Source: Lawsonibacter faecis
GTDB taxonomy: Bacteria > Bacillota > Clostridia > Oscillospirales > Oscillospiraceae
Direction: 5' to 3'
DNA length: 64,000 bases
Assembly: GCF_014287675.1 (NCBI RefSeq)
Contig: NZ_JACOPQ010000003.1
Location: forward strand, 304,209 to 368,208
Position numbers and translations under genes: made by a program. Of the stretch, positions 7,961-17,067 are shown piece after piece. The notes beneath the pieces are model-generated. The model saw only the letters and a list, made by a program, of their open reading frames with translations, did no database searches and had not been told where the DNA came from. How positions within the stretch are numbered: position 1 is the stretch's first letter; every line of letters starts with the position of its first letter.

Positions 7961-8860
7961 TTAAATCAGCGCCCGGACGAAGGCGTCCGGCTCGAAGGGC
8001 ATCAGGTCGTCGAGCCCCTCGCCCACGCCCACGAATTTGACGGGCACGCCCAGCTCCTGGGCGATGGCAAAGACAATGCCGCCCTTGGCGGACCCGTCCA
8101 GCTTGGTGAGGACGATGCCGGTGATGCCCGCCGCCTCCATAAACTGCTTGGCCTGGATCAGCCCGTTCTGCCCGGTGGTGGCGTCCAGCACCAGAAGGGT
8201 CTCGGTGCGGCTGTCGGGCAGCTCCCGGTCGATCACGCGGCCGATTTTGTTCAGCTCGTTCATCAGGTTCTGCTTATTGTGCAGCCGCCCGGCGGTGTCC
8301 ACCAGAACCACGTCGGCTTTGCGGGCCTTGGACGCCTGCATGGCGTCGAAGACCACGGCGGCGGGGTCCGCCCCCTCGTGCTGGCGGACCAGATCCGCTC
8401 CGGAACGCTCGGACCAGATCTCAAGCTGATCGGCGGCGGCGGCGCGGAAGGTATCGGCGGCGGCGAAGAGGACCCGCTTGCCGTCGGCCTTCAGCCTCGC
8501 GCCCAGCTTGCCGATGGTGGTGGTCTTGCCCACCCCGTTCACGCCGATGACCAGAATCACAGAGGGCACGGCGGAGAGGTCCAGCTCCGGACTCCCCACG
8601 TCCAGCATCTCACGCAGGACGCTGCGCAGGCACTCCCGGGCGCCCTCGGTCTCCTTGACCTTCTCCTCCTTCACCCGCCGGCGGAGCGTCTCCACCACCT
8701 TCATGGAGGTCTCCACCCCCATGTCGCCCAGAATCAGAGTTTCCTCCAACTCGTCATAGAAGTCGTCGTCCAGCTCTCCGGCGAAGAGACTGTCGAAGGA
8801 GTGGCCGATGTTCTCCTTGGTGCGGGTCAGCCCCGCCTTGATTTTATCAAAAAAGCCCAT
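7961..8860 (-). CDS. ftsY: Signal recognition particle receptor FtsY
   Basis: FtsY is the GTPase that docks ribosome-SRP complexes at the membrane. The 299-residue product comprises the N domain (about 1-95) and the G domain, with the P-loop GVNGVGKTTT at 106-115, DTFRAAA near 136, DTAGR at 188-192 and TKLDGSAKGG near 255. The long acidic A domain of E. coli FtsY is absent, as is normal in many Firmicutes. The start ATG follows AAAGGA. It lies downstream of smc, a conserved neighbour, but is separated by 393 bp that contains a copied fragment of smc. Confidence 0.97.
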   Translation of the reverse strand: MGFFDKIKAGLTRTKENIGHSFDSLFAGELDDDFYDELEETLILGDMGVETSMKVVETLRRRVKEEKVKETEGARECLRSVLREMLDVGSPELDLSAVPSVILVIGVNGVGKTTTIGKLGARLKADGKRVLFAAADTFRAAAADQLEIWSERSGADLVRQHEGADPAAVVFDAMQASKARKADVVLVDTAGRLHNKQNLMNELNKIGRVIDRELPDSRTETLLVLDATTGQNGLIQAKQFMEAAGITGIVLTKLDGSAKGGIVFAIAQELGVPVKFVGVGEGLDDLMPFEPDAFVRALI

Positions 8861-8978
8861 GGATCTGATTCCTTTCCGTGGTCAGATATCGTATTCATTC
8901 TCCGCCCACCGCCGGGGTTCCCGCCGATGTGCGCCCGGCGGTTCAGAAGGTCGTTCTCATCCCGGACAGTGCGCCTCT

Positions 8979-9098
8979 GTCGGCCCCGTGCTGCGGCGTC
9001 ATTTGATGTTCAGCTCCTTTTCCACGTCGTTCAGGTTGATCGTCAGTATCCGCGTGACGCCCTGCTCCTGCATCGTGACGCCGTACAGCACGTCGGCC
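8979..9098. repeat. Detached copy of the smc 3' end (copy 1 of 120-bp direct repeat)
   Basis: This 120-bp block matches 9234-9353 at an offset of 255 bases with only two differences (9077 and 9092). On the minus strand it encodes the final 32 codons of SMC including the stop, plus 23 bases beyond, but has no upstream coding region. Both differences fall at third codon positions and are silent. It is therefore an untranslated gene fragment in the smc-ftsY gap. Confidence 0.9.
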
Positions 9099-9233
9099 CC
9101 GCCCCACCCGGCCAAGGCCGCGCGGGGACCCCTTTCATTTTATCTGCCCGGGCGAAATGAATCCGCCCGGCATCAAGGTTTTGGCCCGGCGGGAAGGGCC
9201 AAAACGCTTGGACGGCGCTTTTGCGCCGGGGTC
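9099..9233. other. Spacer between the two smc-tail copies, with two hairpins
   Basis: The 135-bp spacer holds a perfect 10-bp stem GTTTTGGCCC (9178-9187 with 9196-9205) and a second stem CGGCGC/GCGCCG around TTTT (9213-9228). No convincing reading frame is visible. With copy 1 it makes up most of the 393-bp smc-ftsY gap; the remaining 8861-8978 shows nothing recognisable apart from the ftsY ribosome binding site. The hairpins could terminate or attenuate smc transcripts. Confidence 0.5.
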
Positions 9234-9353
9234 GTCGGCCCCGTGCTGCGGCGTCATTTGATGTTCAGCTCCTTTTCCACGTCGTTCAGGTTGATCGTCA
9301 GTATCCGCGTGACGCCCTGCTCCTGCATCGTAACGCCGTACAGCACATCGGCC
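9234..9353. repeat. 3' end of smc (copy 2 of 120-bp direct repeat)
   Basis: This is the native position: it contains the last 100 bases of the intact smc gene and 20 bases beyond its stop. It is 98 percent identical to 8979-9098. Confidence 0.9.
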
Positions 9354-12300
9354 TCCTCCATGGTGCCGCGCCGGTGGGTGATGACGATAAACTGGGTCCT
9401 GCCGCTCATTGAGCGCAGATAGTGGGCGTAGCGGGCCACGTTGACGTCGTCCAGAGCGGCCTCGATCTCGTCCATGACACAGAACGGGGTGGGCCGCACC
9501 TTCAGGATGGCGAAGTAGAGCGCTATGGCCACAAACGCCTTTTCGCCGCCGGAGAGCAGGGTGATGATCTTCAGCGCCTTGCCCGGAGGCTGGACCTTGA
9601 TCTCTATACCGCAGTTGAGGATATCCTCCGGATCCTCCAGCTCCAGGGTGGCCTTGCCGCCGCCGAAGAGCTCCGCGAAGGTCTCGCCGAAGGCCTGGTT
9701 GATGACGGCGAACTGCTCGGAAAAAATGGTTTTCATTTCGGTGGTGATGTCCGCAATGATGTTCTCCAGCTCCCGCTTGGACTTCTGCACGTCGTCCCGC
9801 TGGTCCCTGAGGTAGGTATACCGCTCGTTGACCCGCTGGAACTCGTCGATGGCGTCCAGATTGATGTTGCCCAGGCCCGTGATGGAGCGTTTGAGCTCCC
9901 CAATCCGCCTCTGGGCCTTGGGGACGCTCTCCAGCTCCACCCGCTGGGCCCTGGCCGCCTCGTGGGAGAGCTCATAGGTCTCCCACAGCTTGTCCAGAAT
10001 CTGCTTCTCCTCCAGTGCGGCGGTGACCTTTTTCTGCTCCAGTACCGAGACCTCCCGCTCCATGGAGAGGAGCTCGGCGTTCTTGTCCCGGCTGTCCTTG
10101 TCGGCCCGGTTCCGCTCAGCCTCCAGATCCAGCTTTTCCTGGTTGATGCGGCGGATGGCCTCATTGCGCTCCCGGTTCTCCTCCCGGATGGTCTGGAGGG
10201 CGGTCTCCTTCTCCAAAATTTGAGCGGACAGCTCCCCGTTCCTCTTTTTCAGGTCCTCGATGAGCTGGTAGCGCTCTTCCCGATCACCGGCCATATCCCG
10301 GCGCAGTCCCTCCAGCTCGTCCAGCGCCTTCTCAGAGGCCATGCGCTCGGCGTCCAGGCTGGCCAGCCTCATATTGAACTCGGCGATTTCGGCTCCGATC
10401 TCCCCCGCCTTCTCCTGGAATCGGCTCTGGCCCTGCGCCTTGCCCTCGGCCTCGGCCCGGAGGGCGGCGGCCGCCCCCTCCAGCGCCTCGATGCGCCTGC
10501 GGGCGTTCCCGGTGTCCTGCTCGGTCTGGGCGGCGCGCTTCTGGAGCTGCTCCAGTTCGGTCTTTTGATCGTCCCGCTGGCGGCGCAGGTCGGCCAGGAG
10601 CACGCCGTAGTGGCTGCAGCGCTCCTCCAGGGTGAGAATTGCGTCCTCGTGGGCGCGCTGCTGGGCCTGGGCGGTCTCCATCTCGTACTGGGCGGCGGCG
10701 ACCTCCCGGGTTGTCTCCTCCAGCGCGCGGCGGGCCTGGTGCAGGCTCTCCCGGACGCCGACAATCTGAACGTTCAGCCGCTCCAGCTCATTGGCACGGC
10801 TGAGGATGCCCGCACTGCGGGACACGGAGCCGCCCGTCATAGAGCCGCCGGGGTTGAGCACCTGGCCGTCCAGCGTGACGATCTTGAACCGGCTTCCATA
10901 CTTGCGGGCGATGGCAATGGCCTTGTCCATATCCTCCGCGATAACCGTCCGGCCCAGGAGGCTGGAAAAGACCCTCCCGTACTTCCCGTCAAATTCAATG
11001 AGCTGGTCGCCCATGCCCACAAAGCCTGCCTCGTTTGCCACGCCCCTGTCCCGAAACTCGCTGGGGCGGATGGAGGTGAGGGGCAGGAAGGTGGCCCGGC
11101 CGGCGTCCCGGCGCTTGAGGTACTGAATGGCGTTCTTGCCGTCCTCCTCCCGCTCCACCACCACGTTCTGCATGGCGGAGCCGAGCGCGATCTCGATGGC
11201 GACGGCGTACTGTTCCGGCACATGGATGAGGCCCGCCACGGGGCCGTGGACTCCCCGCAGCTGGCCGCGCTCCGCCTCCCCCATCACCAGCTTCACCGCC
11301 TTGGAGTAGCCCTCGTAGAGCTTCTCCATCTCGGTGAGCATGTGGATGCGGCTTGCCAGCGCGCTTTCCTCCATCTGGAGCTTGACGTGCTTCTCCTCGG
11401 CCTCCCTGGCCTTCTTCCGGCGGGATTCCAGGCGAAGGGTATAGCCGTTTATGATGTTTTTGAGGGAATCCCGGTCCTCCCTGGCCTGATTCAGCTCCTC
11501 GGAGGCGGTCTTCCCCTCCTTTTCAGTCTCAGCGAGGCGGCCTTCACCGGCGGCCAGTTCCTGCCGCACGGCCTCGTCCCGGTCCATCAGCTCCTGGGCC
11601 GCGGCGGCCAGGGCGGAGAGCAGGGCCCTGGCCTCGGCGGCGGAGGCGGTCTCCACCGCCTCCTTCTGCCGCAGAACCTCCATCTCGGCGGCCAGGGCGC
11701 CGGCGTTCCGGCTGGCGTCCTCGGCGGAGCGCTGCCGCTCCCGGAGCTGGGCCCGGAGGGCCTCCGCCTCCCGGACAATACCCTCCAGCCGTTTTCTACG
11801 GTCCTCAATCTGCCCGGTAATGCTCCCGGCGCGGCCCTCCTGGGCCTCCAGCTCCCGCTGGAGGCGGTCGCCGTTTTCCAGGTTATTCTGGATATTGGTC
11901 TTGAGAACGGCCACGGCGTTCTCAAGACCGTTGGCGTCGGCGTCCCGCTGCATCATCTCGAAACGGATGCCCTCGGCCTCCATGTCCTTTTCCCGCATCT
12001 TGGCGGCATAGCCCTCGGCGGCGGCATAGAGGGCCTCCACCTGGGCCCGGGCCTCCGCCTTCTGGCGGACGGCGTTTTCAAAATCGCTCAGTACCTTGAT
12101 GGAGCTGGCGCGGATTTTCTCCAGCTGCTCCAGCCATACGGAGATCTCCAGTCCCCGCAGCTCGTCCCGGAGGATGAGAAATTTCCGTGCCTTCTCCGAC
12201 TGGATCCGCAGCGGCTCCACCTGGAGCTCCAGCTCGTCAATCTTATCGTTGATGCGCACCAGATTCTCCTCCGTGCGCTCCAGCTTGCGCTCGGCCTCCT

Positions 12301-12823
12301 CCTTCCGGTGGCGGAAGCGGGAGATGCCTGCGGCCTCCTCAAAGACCTCACGGCGGTCGGCGGATTTGACGGACAGGATCTCGTCAATTTTACCCTGGCC
12401 GATGATGGAGTATCCCTCCCGGCCCAGGCCCGTGTCCATAAAGAGCTCATTCACGTCCTTGAGGCGGACGGAGCGGCGGTTGATGTAGTACTCGCTCTCG
12501 CCGGAGCGGTAGTACCGCCGGGTCACCATGACCTCGCTCTCCTCCATGGGGAAGATATGCTCGGCGTTGTCCAGTACCAGCGAGACCTCGGCGAAGCCCA
12601 GCTGCTTGCGCTTGGCGGTGCCGCCGAAGATGACGTCCTCCATCTTGCCCCCCCGGAGCGCCTTGGTGGACTGCTCGCCCATCACCCAGCGGATGGCGTC
12701 GGAGATATTTGATTTTCCCGACCCGTTGGGGCCCACAATTGCGGTGATGTCCTCGCCGAAGGTGAGGACCGTCTTATCCGGGAAGGATTTGAAACCCTGG
12801 ATTTCGAGCGCTTTCAGATACAA
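9254..12823 (-). CDS. smc: Chromosome segregation protein SMC
   Basis: SMC is the ATPase core of the condensin complex that compacts and segregates the chromosome. The product of about 1189 residues has the N-terminal Walker A GPNGSGKSN (about 31-39), long coiled coils on both sides of a hinge at about 510-680 (around GSAMQNVVV and GGSMTGGS), and the C-terminal signature LSGGEKAFVAIAL with the Walker B stretch FCVMDEIEAALDD. The start is taken as TTG at 12823, giving the family N-terminus (Met)-YLKALEIQGFKSFPDKT with GAGAGGTG six bases upstream; a GTG at 12832 overlaps that site. It has its own promoter. Confidence 0.97.
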   Translation of the reverse strand: MYLKALEIQGFKSFPDKTVLTFGEDITAIVGPNGSGKSNISDAIRWVMGEQSTKALRGGKMEDVIFGGTAKRKQLGFAEVSLVLDNAEHIFPMEESEVMVTRRYYRSGESEYYINRRSVRLKDVNELFMDTGLGREGYSIIGQGKIDEILSVKSADRREVFEEAAGISRFRHRKEEAERKLERTEENLVRINDKIDELELQVEPLRIQSEKARKFLILRDELRGLEISVWLEQLEKIRASSIKVLSDFENAVRQKAEARAQVEALYAAAEGYAAKMREKDMEAEGIRFEMMQRDADANGLENAVAVLKTNIQNNLENGDRLQRELEAQEGRAGSITGQIEDRRKRLEGIVREAEALRAQLRERQRSAEDASRNAGALAAEMEVLRQKEAVETASAAEARALLSALAAAAQELMDRDEAVRQELAAGEGRLAETEKEGKTASEELNQAREDRDSLKNIINGYTLRLESRRKKAREAEEKHVKLQMEESALASRIHMLTEMEKLYEGYSKAVKLVMGEAERGQLRGVHGPVAGLIHVPEQYAVAIEIALGSAMQNVVVEREEDGKNAIQYLKRRDAGRATFLPLTSIRPSEFRDRGVANEAGFVGMGDQLIEFDGKYGRVFSSLLGRTVIAEDMDKAIAIARKYGSRFKIVTLDGQVLNPGGSMTGGSVSRSAGILSRANELERLNVQIVGVRESLHQARRALEETTREVAAAQYEMETAQAQQRAHEDAILTLEERCSHYGVLLADLRRQRDDQKTELEQLQKRAAQTEQDTGNARRRIEALEGAAAALRAEAEGKAQGQSRFQEKAGEIGAEIAEFNMRLASLDAERMASEKALDELEGLRRDMAGDREERYQLIEDLKKRNGELSAQILEKETALQTIREENRERNEAIRRINQEKLDLEAERNRADKDSRDKNAELLSMEREVSVLEQKKVTAALEEKQILDKLWETYELSHEAARAQRVELESVPKAQRRIGELKRSITGLGNINLDAIDEFQRVNERYTYLRDQRDDVQKSKRELENIIADITTEMKTIFSEQFAVINQAFGETFAELFGGGKATLELEDPEDILNCGIEIKVQPPGKALKIITLLSGGEKAFVAIALYFAILKVRPTPFCVMDEIEAALDDVNVARYAHYLRSMSGRTQFIVITHRRGTMEEADVLYGVTMQEQGVTRILTINLNDVEKELNIK

Positions 12824-12871
12824 GGCGCGCACCTCTCAATGTTGGATTGGGCAGAAAGCTGTGAATACTGT

Positions 12872-12900
12872 ATTATATCAATTATGGCACGTGTTTGCAA
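12872..12900 (-). promoter_or_regulatory. Sigma-A promoter of smc
   Basis: On the minus strand TTGCAA (12895-12900) and TATAAT (12872-12877) are exactly 17 bases apart. This would place the transcript start about 40 bases upstream of the smc start codon. Confidence 0.8.
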
Positions 12901-13044
12901 ATGGTTTTCCGGCTGCCGCGTCCCCCGAATTGCTGCCCGGCAGCGGGCGCGCGAAACGGGGCGGGACAGACCCCGCCCCCTGCGGAGAAGCCGTCGCCTC
13001 CCCATAGGGGGCGGCCTCTGCGCCGCCCCGCCGTTCCCTATTTC

Positions 13045-13210
13045 CTTTTAAGGTGTATTTGAAAAGTCTGTACATTGCGTCTTTCGGCGGGAAAAGCGCC
13101 CTGCTGCGCCGTTTTCCCCTGCAATCCATCCAGAATTCCTGCAAAAAATGGCTTGCATGACGCCTTTCCCGCTCGAAATCCACACCACCTACTTATCAGA
13201 TACACCCTAA
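13045..13210. repeat. MITE-like element with terminal inverted repeats
   Basis: The block begins TTAAGGTGTATTTGAAAAG and ends with the complement of TTAGGGTGTATCTGATAAG, so its termini match as inverted repeats over 19 bases with few differences. It is 166 bp long, has no reading frame of note and lies between rnc and smc. The size and structure fit a non-autonomous miniature transposable element; no second copy was found in this window. Confidence 0.55.
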
Positions 13211-13286
13211 TCCGTCAGCCTGGCAATAGCCGCCTTACGGATGCGGCGGCTCACTCCGCTCGAAAAGAGGCTGTGCAGGCAGCGGG

Positions 13287-13958
13287 CTAATGACTCAGCT
13301 TCTCAATGGCCGCCTTTGCCGCGTTCTGCTCCGCCTCTTTCTTGCTGTGCCCTTCCCCTCCGCCCACAGGGGCCCCGTTCAGGTCCACCTCTACCTGGAA
13401 GACCTTCGCGTGGTCGGGGCCGTTGGAGCCGATGAGCCGGTAGGTCAGCACCTGTCCGCTCTCCCGCTGGACCAACTCCTGGAGGGCGGTTTTGTAGTCC
13501 CGGCTGCCGCCCTTTTCCTCTTCCCGGTCCAGGATGAACTTCTGAATGATCTTCCGGGCGGAGCCGATGCCCCCGTCCAGATACACGGCGGCCAGCACCG
13601 CCTCCACCGCGTCGGCCACGATGGAGGGCCGCTCCCGGCCGCCCCCCGCGTCCTCTCCCTTGCCCAGCTTCAGGTAGGACCCCAGCTCCAGCTGGTGGGC
13701 CACCTCCACCAGGCTGCCCTCGCAGACCAGCGCGGCCCGGGTGCGGGTCAGGTCCCCCTCGGGCAGATCCGGGTGGGTGCGGAAGAGGTAGTCGGCCGTG
13801 ACCATGCCCAGCACCGAGTCCCCCAAAAATTCCAGCCGCTCATTGCTCTGGAGACCCAGGGACTTGTTCTCGTTGGCGTAGGAGCTGTGGGTCAGGGCGT
13901 TCTCCAGCAGGGAGCGGTCCCGGAAGGTATAGCCCAGCTTCTCTTCCAGCTTTTCCAT
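13287..13958 (-). CDS. rnc: Ribonuclease III
   Basis: RNase III cleaves double-stranded RNA, including the rRNA precursor. The 223-residue product has the catalytic domain with the signature NERLEFLGDSVLG (residues 39-51), a second acidic cluster at DAVEAVLAAVYLDGG, and a C-terminal double-stranded RNA-binding domain from about 150 ending in GHSKKEAEQNAAKAAIE. The ATG at 13958 has GAGAGGTGG upstream; the frame extends further upstream without an initiation site, into the acpP terminator. Neighbours acpP and smc are its usual partners in Firmicutes. Confidence 0.97.
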   Translation of the reverse strand: MEKLEEKLGYTFRDRSLLENALTHSSYANENKSLGLQSNERLEFLGDSVLGMVTADYLFRTHPDLPEGDLTRTRAALVCEGSLVEVAHQLELGSYLKLGKGEDAGGGRERPSIVADAVEAVLAAVYLDGGIGSARKIIQKFILDREEEKGGSRDYKTALQELVQRESGQVLTYRLIGSNGPDHAKVFQVEVDLNGAPVGGGEGHSKKEAEQNAAKAAIEKLSH

Positions 13959-14090
13959 TGTATCCACCTCTCTTAAATCATGGCGGACGCCGGAGACGGA
14001 GCGGATAAATCCGCTCCCTACGATGACACCCCATCCGCAGGGAGCGCATTTATACGCTCCGCGTCTCCCGAGCGCTCCGCCCCGGCAAAA

Positions 14091-14121
14091 AGCAAAGCCC
14101 CGCACCCGGCGGGGCTTTGCT
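14091..14121 (-). terminator. Intrinsic terminator of acpP
   Basis: On the minus strand a perfect 13-bp stem (AGCAAAGCCCCGC) with a 5-base loop is followed by TTTT. It begins 12 bases after the acpP stop codon. Confidence 0.88.
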
Positions 14122-14132
14122 CACGTTTTGAC

Positions 14133-14369
14133 TTACTCCTCGACCTTGTTCTGGAGGTAACGGACCAGATCGCCCACGGTGGTGATGCCGGCGATATCCT
14201 CCTCCGCCATCTCCTCCACGCCGAACTCCTCTTCCAGGGCCATGGAGAGTTCCACCAGGTCCAGGGAATCGGCGCCCAAATCGTCCACAAAGGAGGTCTC
14301 CTTGGTGATGCTGTCGGGCTCCACGGAGAACTGCTCGGAGAGCAGTTCGGTCAGTTTCTCGAAAATCAT
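14133..14369 (-). CDS. acpP: Acyl carrier protein
   Basis: The 78-residue acidic protein carries growing acyl chains in fatty acid synthesis on a phosphopantetheine arm. The attachment serine is Ser35 in the motif GADSLDLVEL, and the length and four-helix pattern are those of AcpP. The ATG follows GGAG by eight bases. It lies 149 bases downstream of plsX, as in many Firmicutes, but has a consensus promoter of its own and a strong terminator, which fits its need for high expression. Confidence 0.98.
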   Translation of the reverse strand: MIFEKLTELLSEQFSVEPDSITKETSFVDDLGADSLDLVELSMALEEEFGVEEMAEEDIAGITTVGDLVRYLQNKVEE

Positions 14370-14419
14370 GATTATCTACTCCTATCGATGATCGCCATGC
14401 GGCGTCTACTCGCACTAAA

Positions 14420-14448
14420 ATAATAGGCATAATACGCCAGCCTGTCAA
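14420..14448 (-). promoter_or_regulatory. Sigma-A promoter of acpP
   Basis: On the minus strand a perfect TTGACA (14443-14448) and TATTAT (14420-14425) are separated by 17 bases, about 50 bases upstream of the acpP start codon. Confidence 0.85.
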
Positions 14449-14518
14449 TAGGGTTTATCAATTTTTTATGCAGGATGTGGAAAAGAACAAAAAATCCCCT
14501 GCACACGGCGGGTCATTA

Positions 14519-15562
14519 CTACTCGTCCTCCGCCTTCCTGCCGCCCACGGGCAGGCGCATATACTCCACATTCTCCACAATATCCTCGATGATGCCGGAG
14601 GAGGCGAACTGCATGGCCTGGCGGACGGCATTGCGGATAGCATAGTCGTCGGAGGAGCCGTGGGCCTTGATGACCGGCTTGGAGATGCCCACCAGGGCGG
14701 TGCCGCCCACTTCGCGGGAGTCCATCATGCGCTTGAAGTCTTTGATGCCGTCCTTCACCAGGAGGGCGGCAATCTTGGTGAGAAGGTTCTTTTTAAACAT
14801 CTTCTTCATCTCGCCCGAGAGAAAGCTGCCCGCCCCCTCCATGGTTTTGAGGAAGATGTTGCCCGAGTAGCCGTCGGCGACGATAACGTCCACCGCGCCC
14901 AAAACAGCCTCTTTGGCCTCCACATTGCCCGCGAAGTGGAGCCGCCCCTCCTGGTCGGCCTGCTTGAGGAGCTTCCACGTCTCCCGCTGGAGGTCGGTGC
15001 CCTTGGACTCCTCCGCGCCGATGTTCAAAAGTCCTACACGGGGCTCCGGACGGCCCATGACCCGCTCGGCGTAGTAGGAGCCCATAAAGGCGAACTGGAG
15101 CAGATACTCGCTGTTGCAGTCGGCGGTGGCGCCGCAGTCGATGAGGAGCGCGCCGCCCTTTGCGGTGGGGATTACGGGGCACATGGCGGCCCGGCGGATG
15201 CCCTTCACCCGCTTTACCAGCAGCGTGGCGGCGGAGAGGAGGGCGCCGGTGCTGCCCGCGGAGACGAATGCGTCCCCCTTCCCCTCCTTCAGGAGGTTCA
15301 GACCCACAGTGAGGGAGGAATCCTTCTTCTCCTTAAAGGCGCTGGCGGGGTTGTCGCAGATCTCCACCACCTCGGAGGCGTGGGCGATCTCAATGCCGTG
15401 GGGCAGATCCCTGATGCCGTCCTCCTCCAGAACCTTGAGGATGTCCTCCCCCCGGCCCACGAGAATGACCTCGGCACCCAACTCCCGCACGGCCTGAAGC
15501 GCGCCCCGGACGTTGGAGGCGGGGGCGTTGTCCCCGCCCATGGCGTCGACGATGATTTTCAT
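14519..15562 (-). CDS. plsX: Phosphate acyltransferase PlsX
   Basis: PlsX makes acyl-phosphate from acyl-ACP for phospholipid synthesis by PlsY. The 347-residue product opens with MKIIVDAMGGDNAP, the family signature, and contains the conserved DCGATADCNSEYLLQFA segment, GLLNIGAEESKG and a late GISKPVIKAHGSSD motif. The ATG at 15562 follows GGGAGGAG; the frame is open far upstream without an initiation site. It precedes acpP and follows trmFO. The adjacent fapR regulator found in Bacillus is not present. Confidence 0.97.
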   Translation of the reverse strand: MKIIVDAMGGDNAPASNVRGALQAVRELGAEVILVGRGEDILKVLEEDGIRDLPHGIEIAHASEVVEICDNPASAFKEKKDSSLTVGLNLLKEGKGDAFVSAGSTGALLSAATLLVKRVKGIRRAAMCPVIPTAKGGALLIDCGATADCNSEYLLQFAFMGSYYAERVMGRPEPRVGLLNIGAEESKGTDLQRETWKLLKQADQEGRLHFAGNVEAKEAVLGAVDVIVADGYSGNIFLKTMEGAGSFLSGEMKKMFKKNLLTKIAALLVKDGIKDFKRMMDSREVGGTALVGISKPVIKAHGSSDDYAIRNAVRQAMQFASSGIIEDIVENVEYMRLPVGGRKAEDE

Positions 15563-15711
15563 ATGTACTCCTCCCAAATTTCTGTTTCTCCCTCTGAAAA
15601 GGCAAGTTTGAAAGCAGTCGCAGTCTGCGTATATTCTGTGAGAACCGCCCTGTATGGTGCAGGAGTCTGCGTCGCGGCTCACTGCCGCCGGCAGGGCAGG
15701 CGGGACGGCCC

Positions 15712-17016
15712 TTATATCTCGCCCAGCCCTTCCAGCGCCTGCAAAGCCCGCTGGGACAGCTCGGCATTTTTGTTCCGCTTGCCCTTCACCCGGTGGTCCA
15801 GGGGCGGAATGATGCCGAAGTTTATGTTCATAGGCTGGAAATCCGCCACGCTCTCGTTGCTGATGTAGAGCGCCAGCGCCCCCACGGCCGTCTCCTGGGG
15901 GAAATCCACGGGCGGCTTTCCCTGAAGCCTGTGCGCCAGCTCCACGGCGCACAGAAAGCCGCTGGCGGTGGACTCCACATACCCCTCCACACCGGTGATC
16001 TGCCCGGCAAAGGAGATGCGCGGAGCCTTCCGGACCCGGTAGTAGCGGTCCAGGAGGCGTGGGGCGTCCAGATAGGTATTGCGGTGCATAACGCCGTAGC
16101 GCACAAATTCCGCGTTTTTAAGGGCGGGGATCATAGAGAAGACCCGCTTCTGCTCAGGCCATTTCAGGTGGGTCTGGAACCCCACCAGATTATAGATGGA
16201 GCCCTCTGCGTTGTCCTTGCGCAGCTGGACGACGGTATAGGGCTCCTTCCCCGTTCTGGGGTCCCGAAGGCCCCGGGGCTTGAGCGGGCCGTAGCACAGT
16301 GTGTCGTGCCCCCGCCGGGCCATGACCTCCACGGGCATACAGCCCTCGAACACGTGCTTGTCCTCAAAGCCGTGGACCTCTGCCTCCTGTGCGGAGCAGA
16401 GCGCGGTCCAAAAGGCGTCGTACTCCTCCCGCGTCATGGGGCAGTTGATATAGTCCGGGGTGCCCCTGTCGTAGCGGGAGGCGAAAAAGGCGTTTTCCAT
16501 GTCCACGCTCTCGAAGGTGACGAGAGGGGCAGCCGCGTCGAAGAAGTTCAGATACCGGCTCTCGGGGAAAAATTCCTTGATCGCCCCTGCAAGGGCGTCG
16601 GAGGTCAGGGGACCGGAGGCCACGATGACCTCCCCCGACTCCGGGAGCTGCGTGACCTCCCCCTCCGCCACGGTGATGAGGGGGTGGCTTCTGATTTTCC
16701 CGGTGACGGCCCGGGCAAAGGCGTGGCGGTCCACCGCCAGCGCGCCTCCGGCCTCCACGGCGTGCCCGTCGGCACAGGCGAGAATCAGAGATCCCATCCG
16801 CCGCAGCTCCTCCTTGAGAAGTCCTACGGCGTTCTCAAGCTGGTCGGAGCGCAGGGAGTTGGAGCAGACCAGCTCGCCGAAGTACTCGCTGTGGTGGGCG
16901 GGAGTCATCTTCCGGGGCTTCATCTCGTGGAGCGCCACGGGGATGCCCCGCCGGGCGAGCTGCCAGGCGGCCTCGCTGCCCGCCAGTCCCGCCCCGATAA
17001 TTGTTACTGGTTCCAT
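15712..17016 (-). CDS. trmFO: TrmFO, folate/FAD-dependent tRNA (uracil-54-C5) methyltransferase
   Basis: TrmFO forms ribothymidine at position 54 of tRNA using methylenetetrahydrofolate and FAD. The 434-residue product starts with the dinucleotide-binding motif IIGAGLAGSEAA (6-17), followed by LHEMKP and the diagnostic ELVCSNSLRS segment, and ends with the typical GLGEI. The C-terminal half contains FAGQITGVEGYVESTASG and NINFGIIPPL. The ATG has GAAAGG upstream. It lies 51 bases downstream of topA in the common dprA-topA-trmFO order. Confidence 0.97.
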   Translation of the reverse strand: MEPVTIIGAGLAGSEAAWQLARRGIPVALHEMKPRKMTPAHHSEYFGELVCSNSLRSDQLENAVGLLKEELRRMGSLILACADGHAVEAGGALAVDRHAFARAVTGKIRSHPLITVAEGEVTQLPESGEVIVASGPLTSDALAGAIKEFFPESRYLNFFDAAAPLVTFESVDMENAFFASRYDRGTPDYINCPMTREEYDAFWTALCSAQEAEVHGFEDKHVFEGCMPVEVMARRGHDTLCYGPLKPRGLRDPRTGKEPYTVVQLRKDNAEGSIYNLVGFQTHLKWPEQKRVFSMIPALKNAEFVRYGVMHRNTYLDAPRLLDRYYRVRKAPRISFAGQITGVEGYVESTASGFLCAVELAHRLQGKPPVDFPQETAVGALALYISNESVADFQPMNINFGIIPPLDHRVKGKRNKNAELSQRALQALEGLGEI

Positions 17017-17067
17017 ACATCAGCCTTTCTGCGCGTCGGGCGGCGCGGCAGCCCGTTTCCTGTTCTT

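Larger units (their letters stand above)
12833..13286. other. rnc-smc intergenic region (454 bp)
   Basis: No gene is seen. From left to right it holds the smc promoter (12872-12900), a GC-rich stretch with an inverted repeat GGGGCGGG/CCCCGCCCC near 12959-12981, a 166-bp element with terminal inverted repeats (13045-13210), and about 75 bases up to the rnc stop in which nothing was recognised. Confidence 0.6.

Noticed and set aside
9422..12712. Plus-strand open frame of 1096 codons opposite smc.
   Set aside because: It is an antisense shadow of the coiled-coil coding sequence, with no initiation signal.
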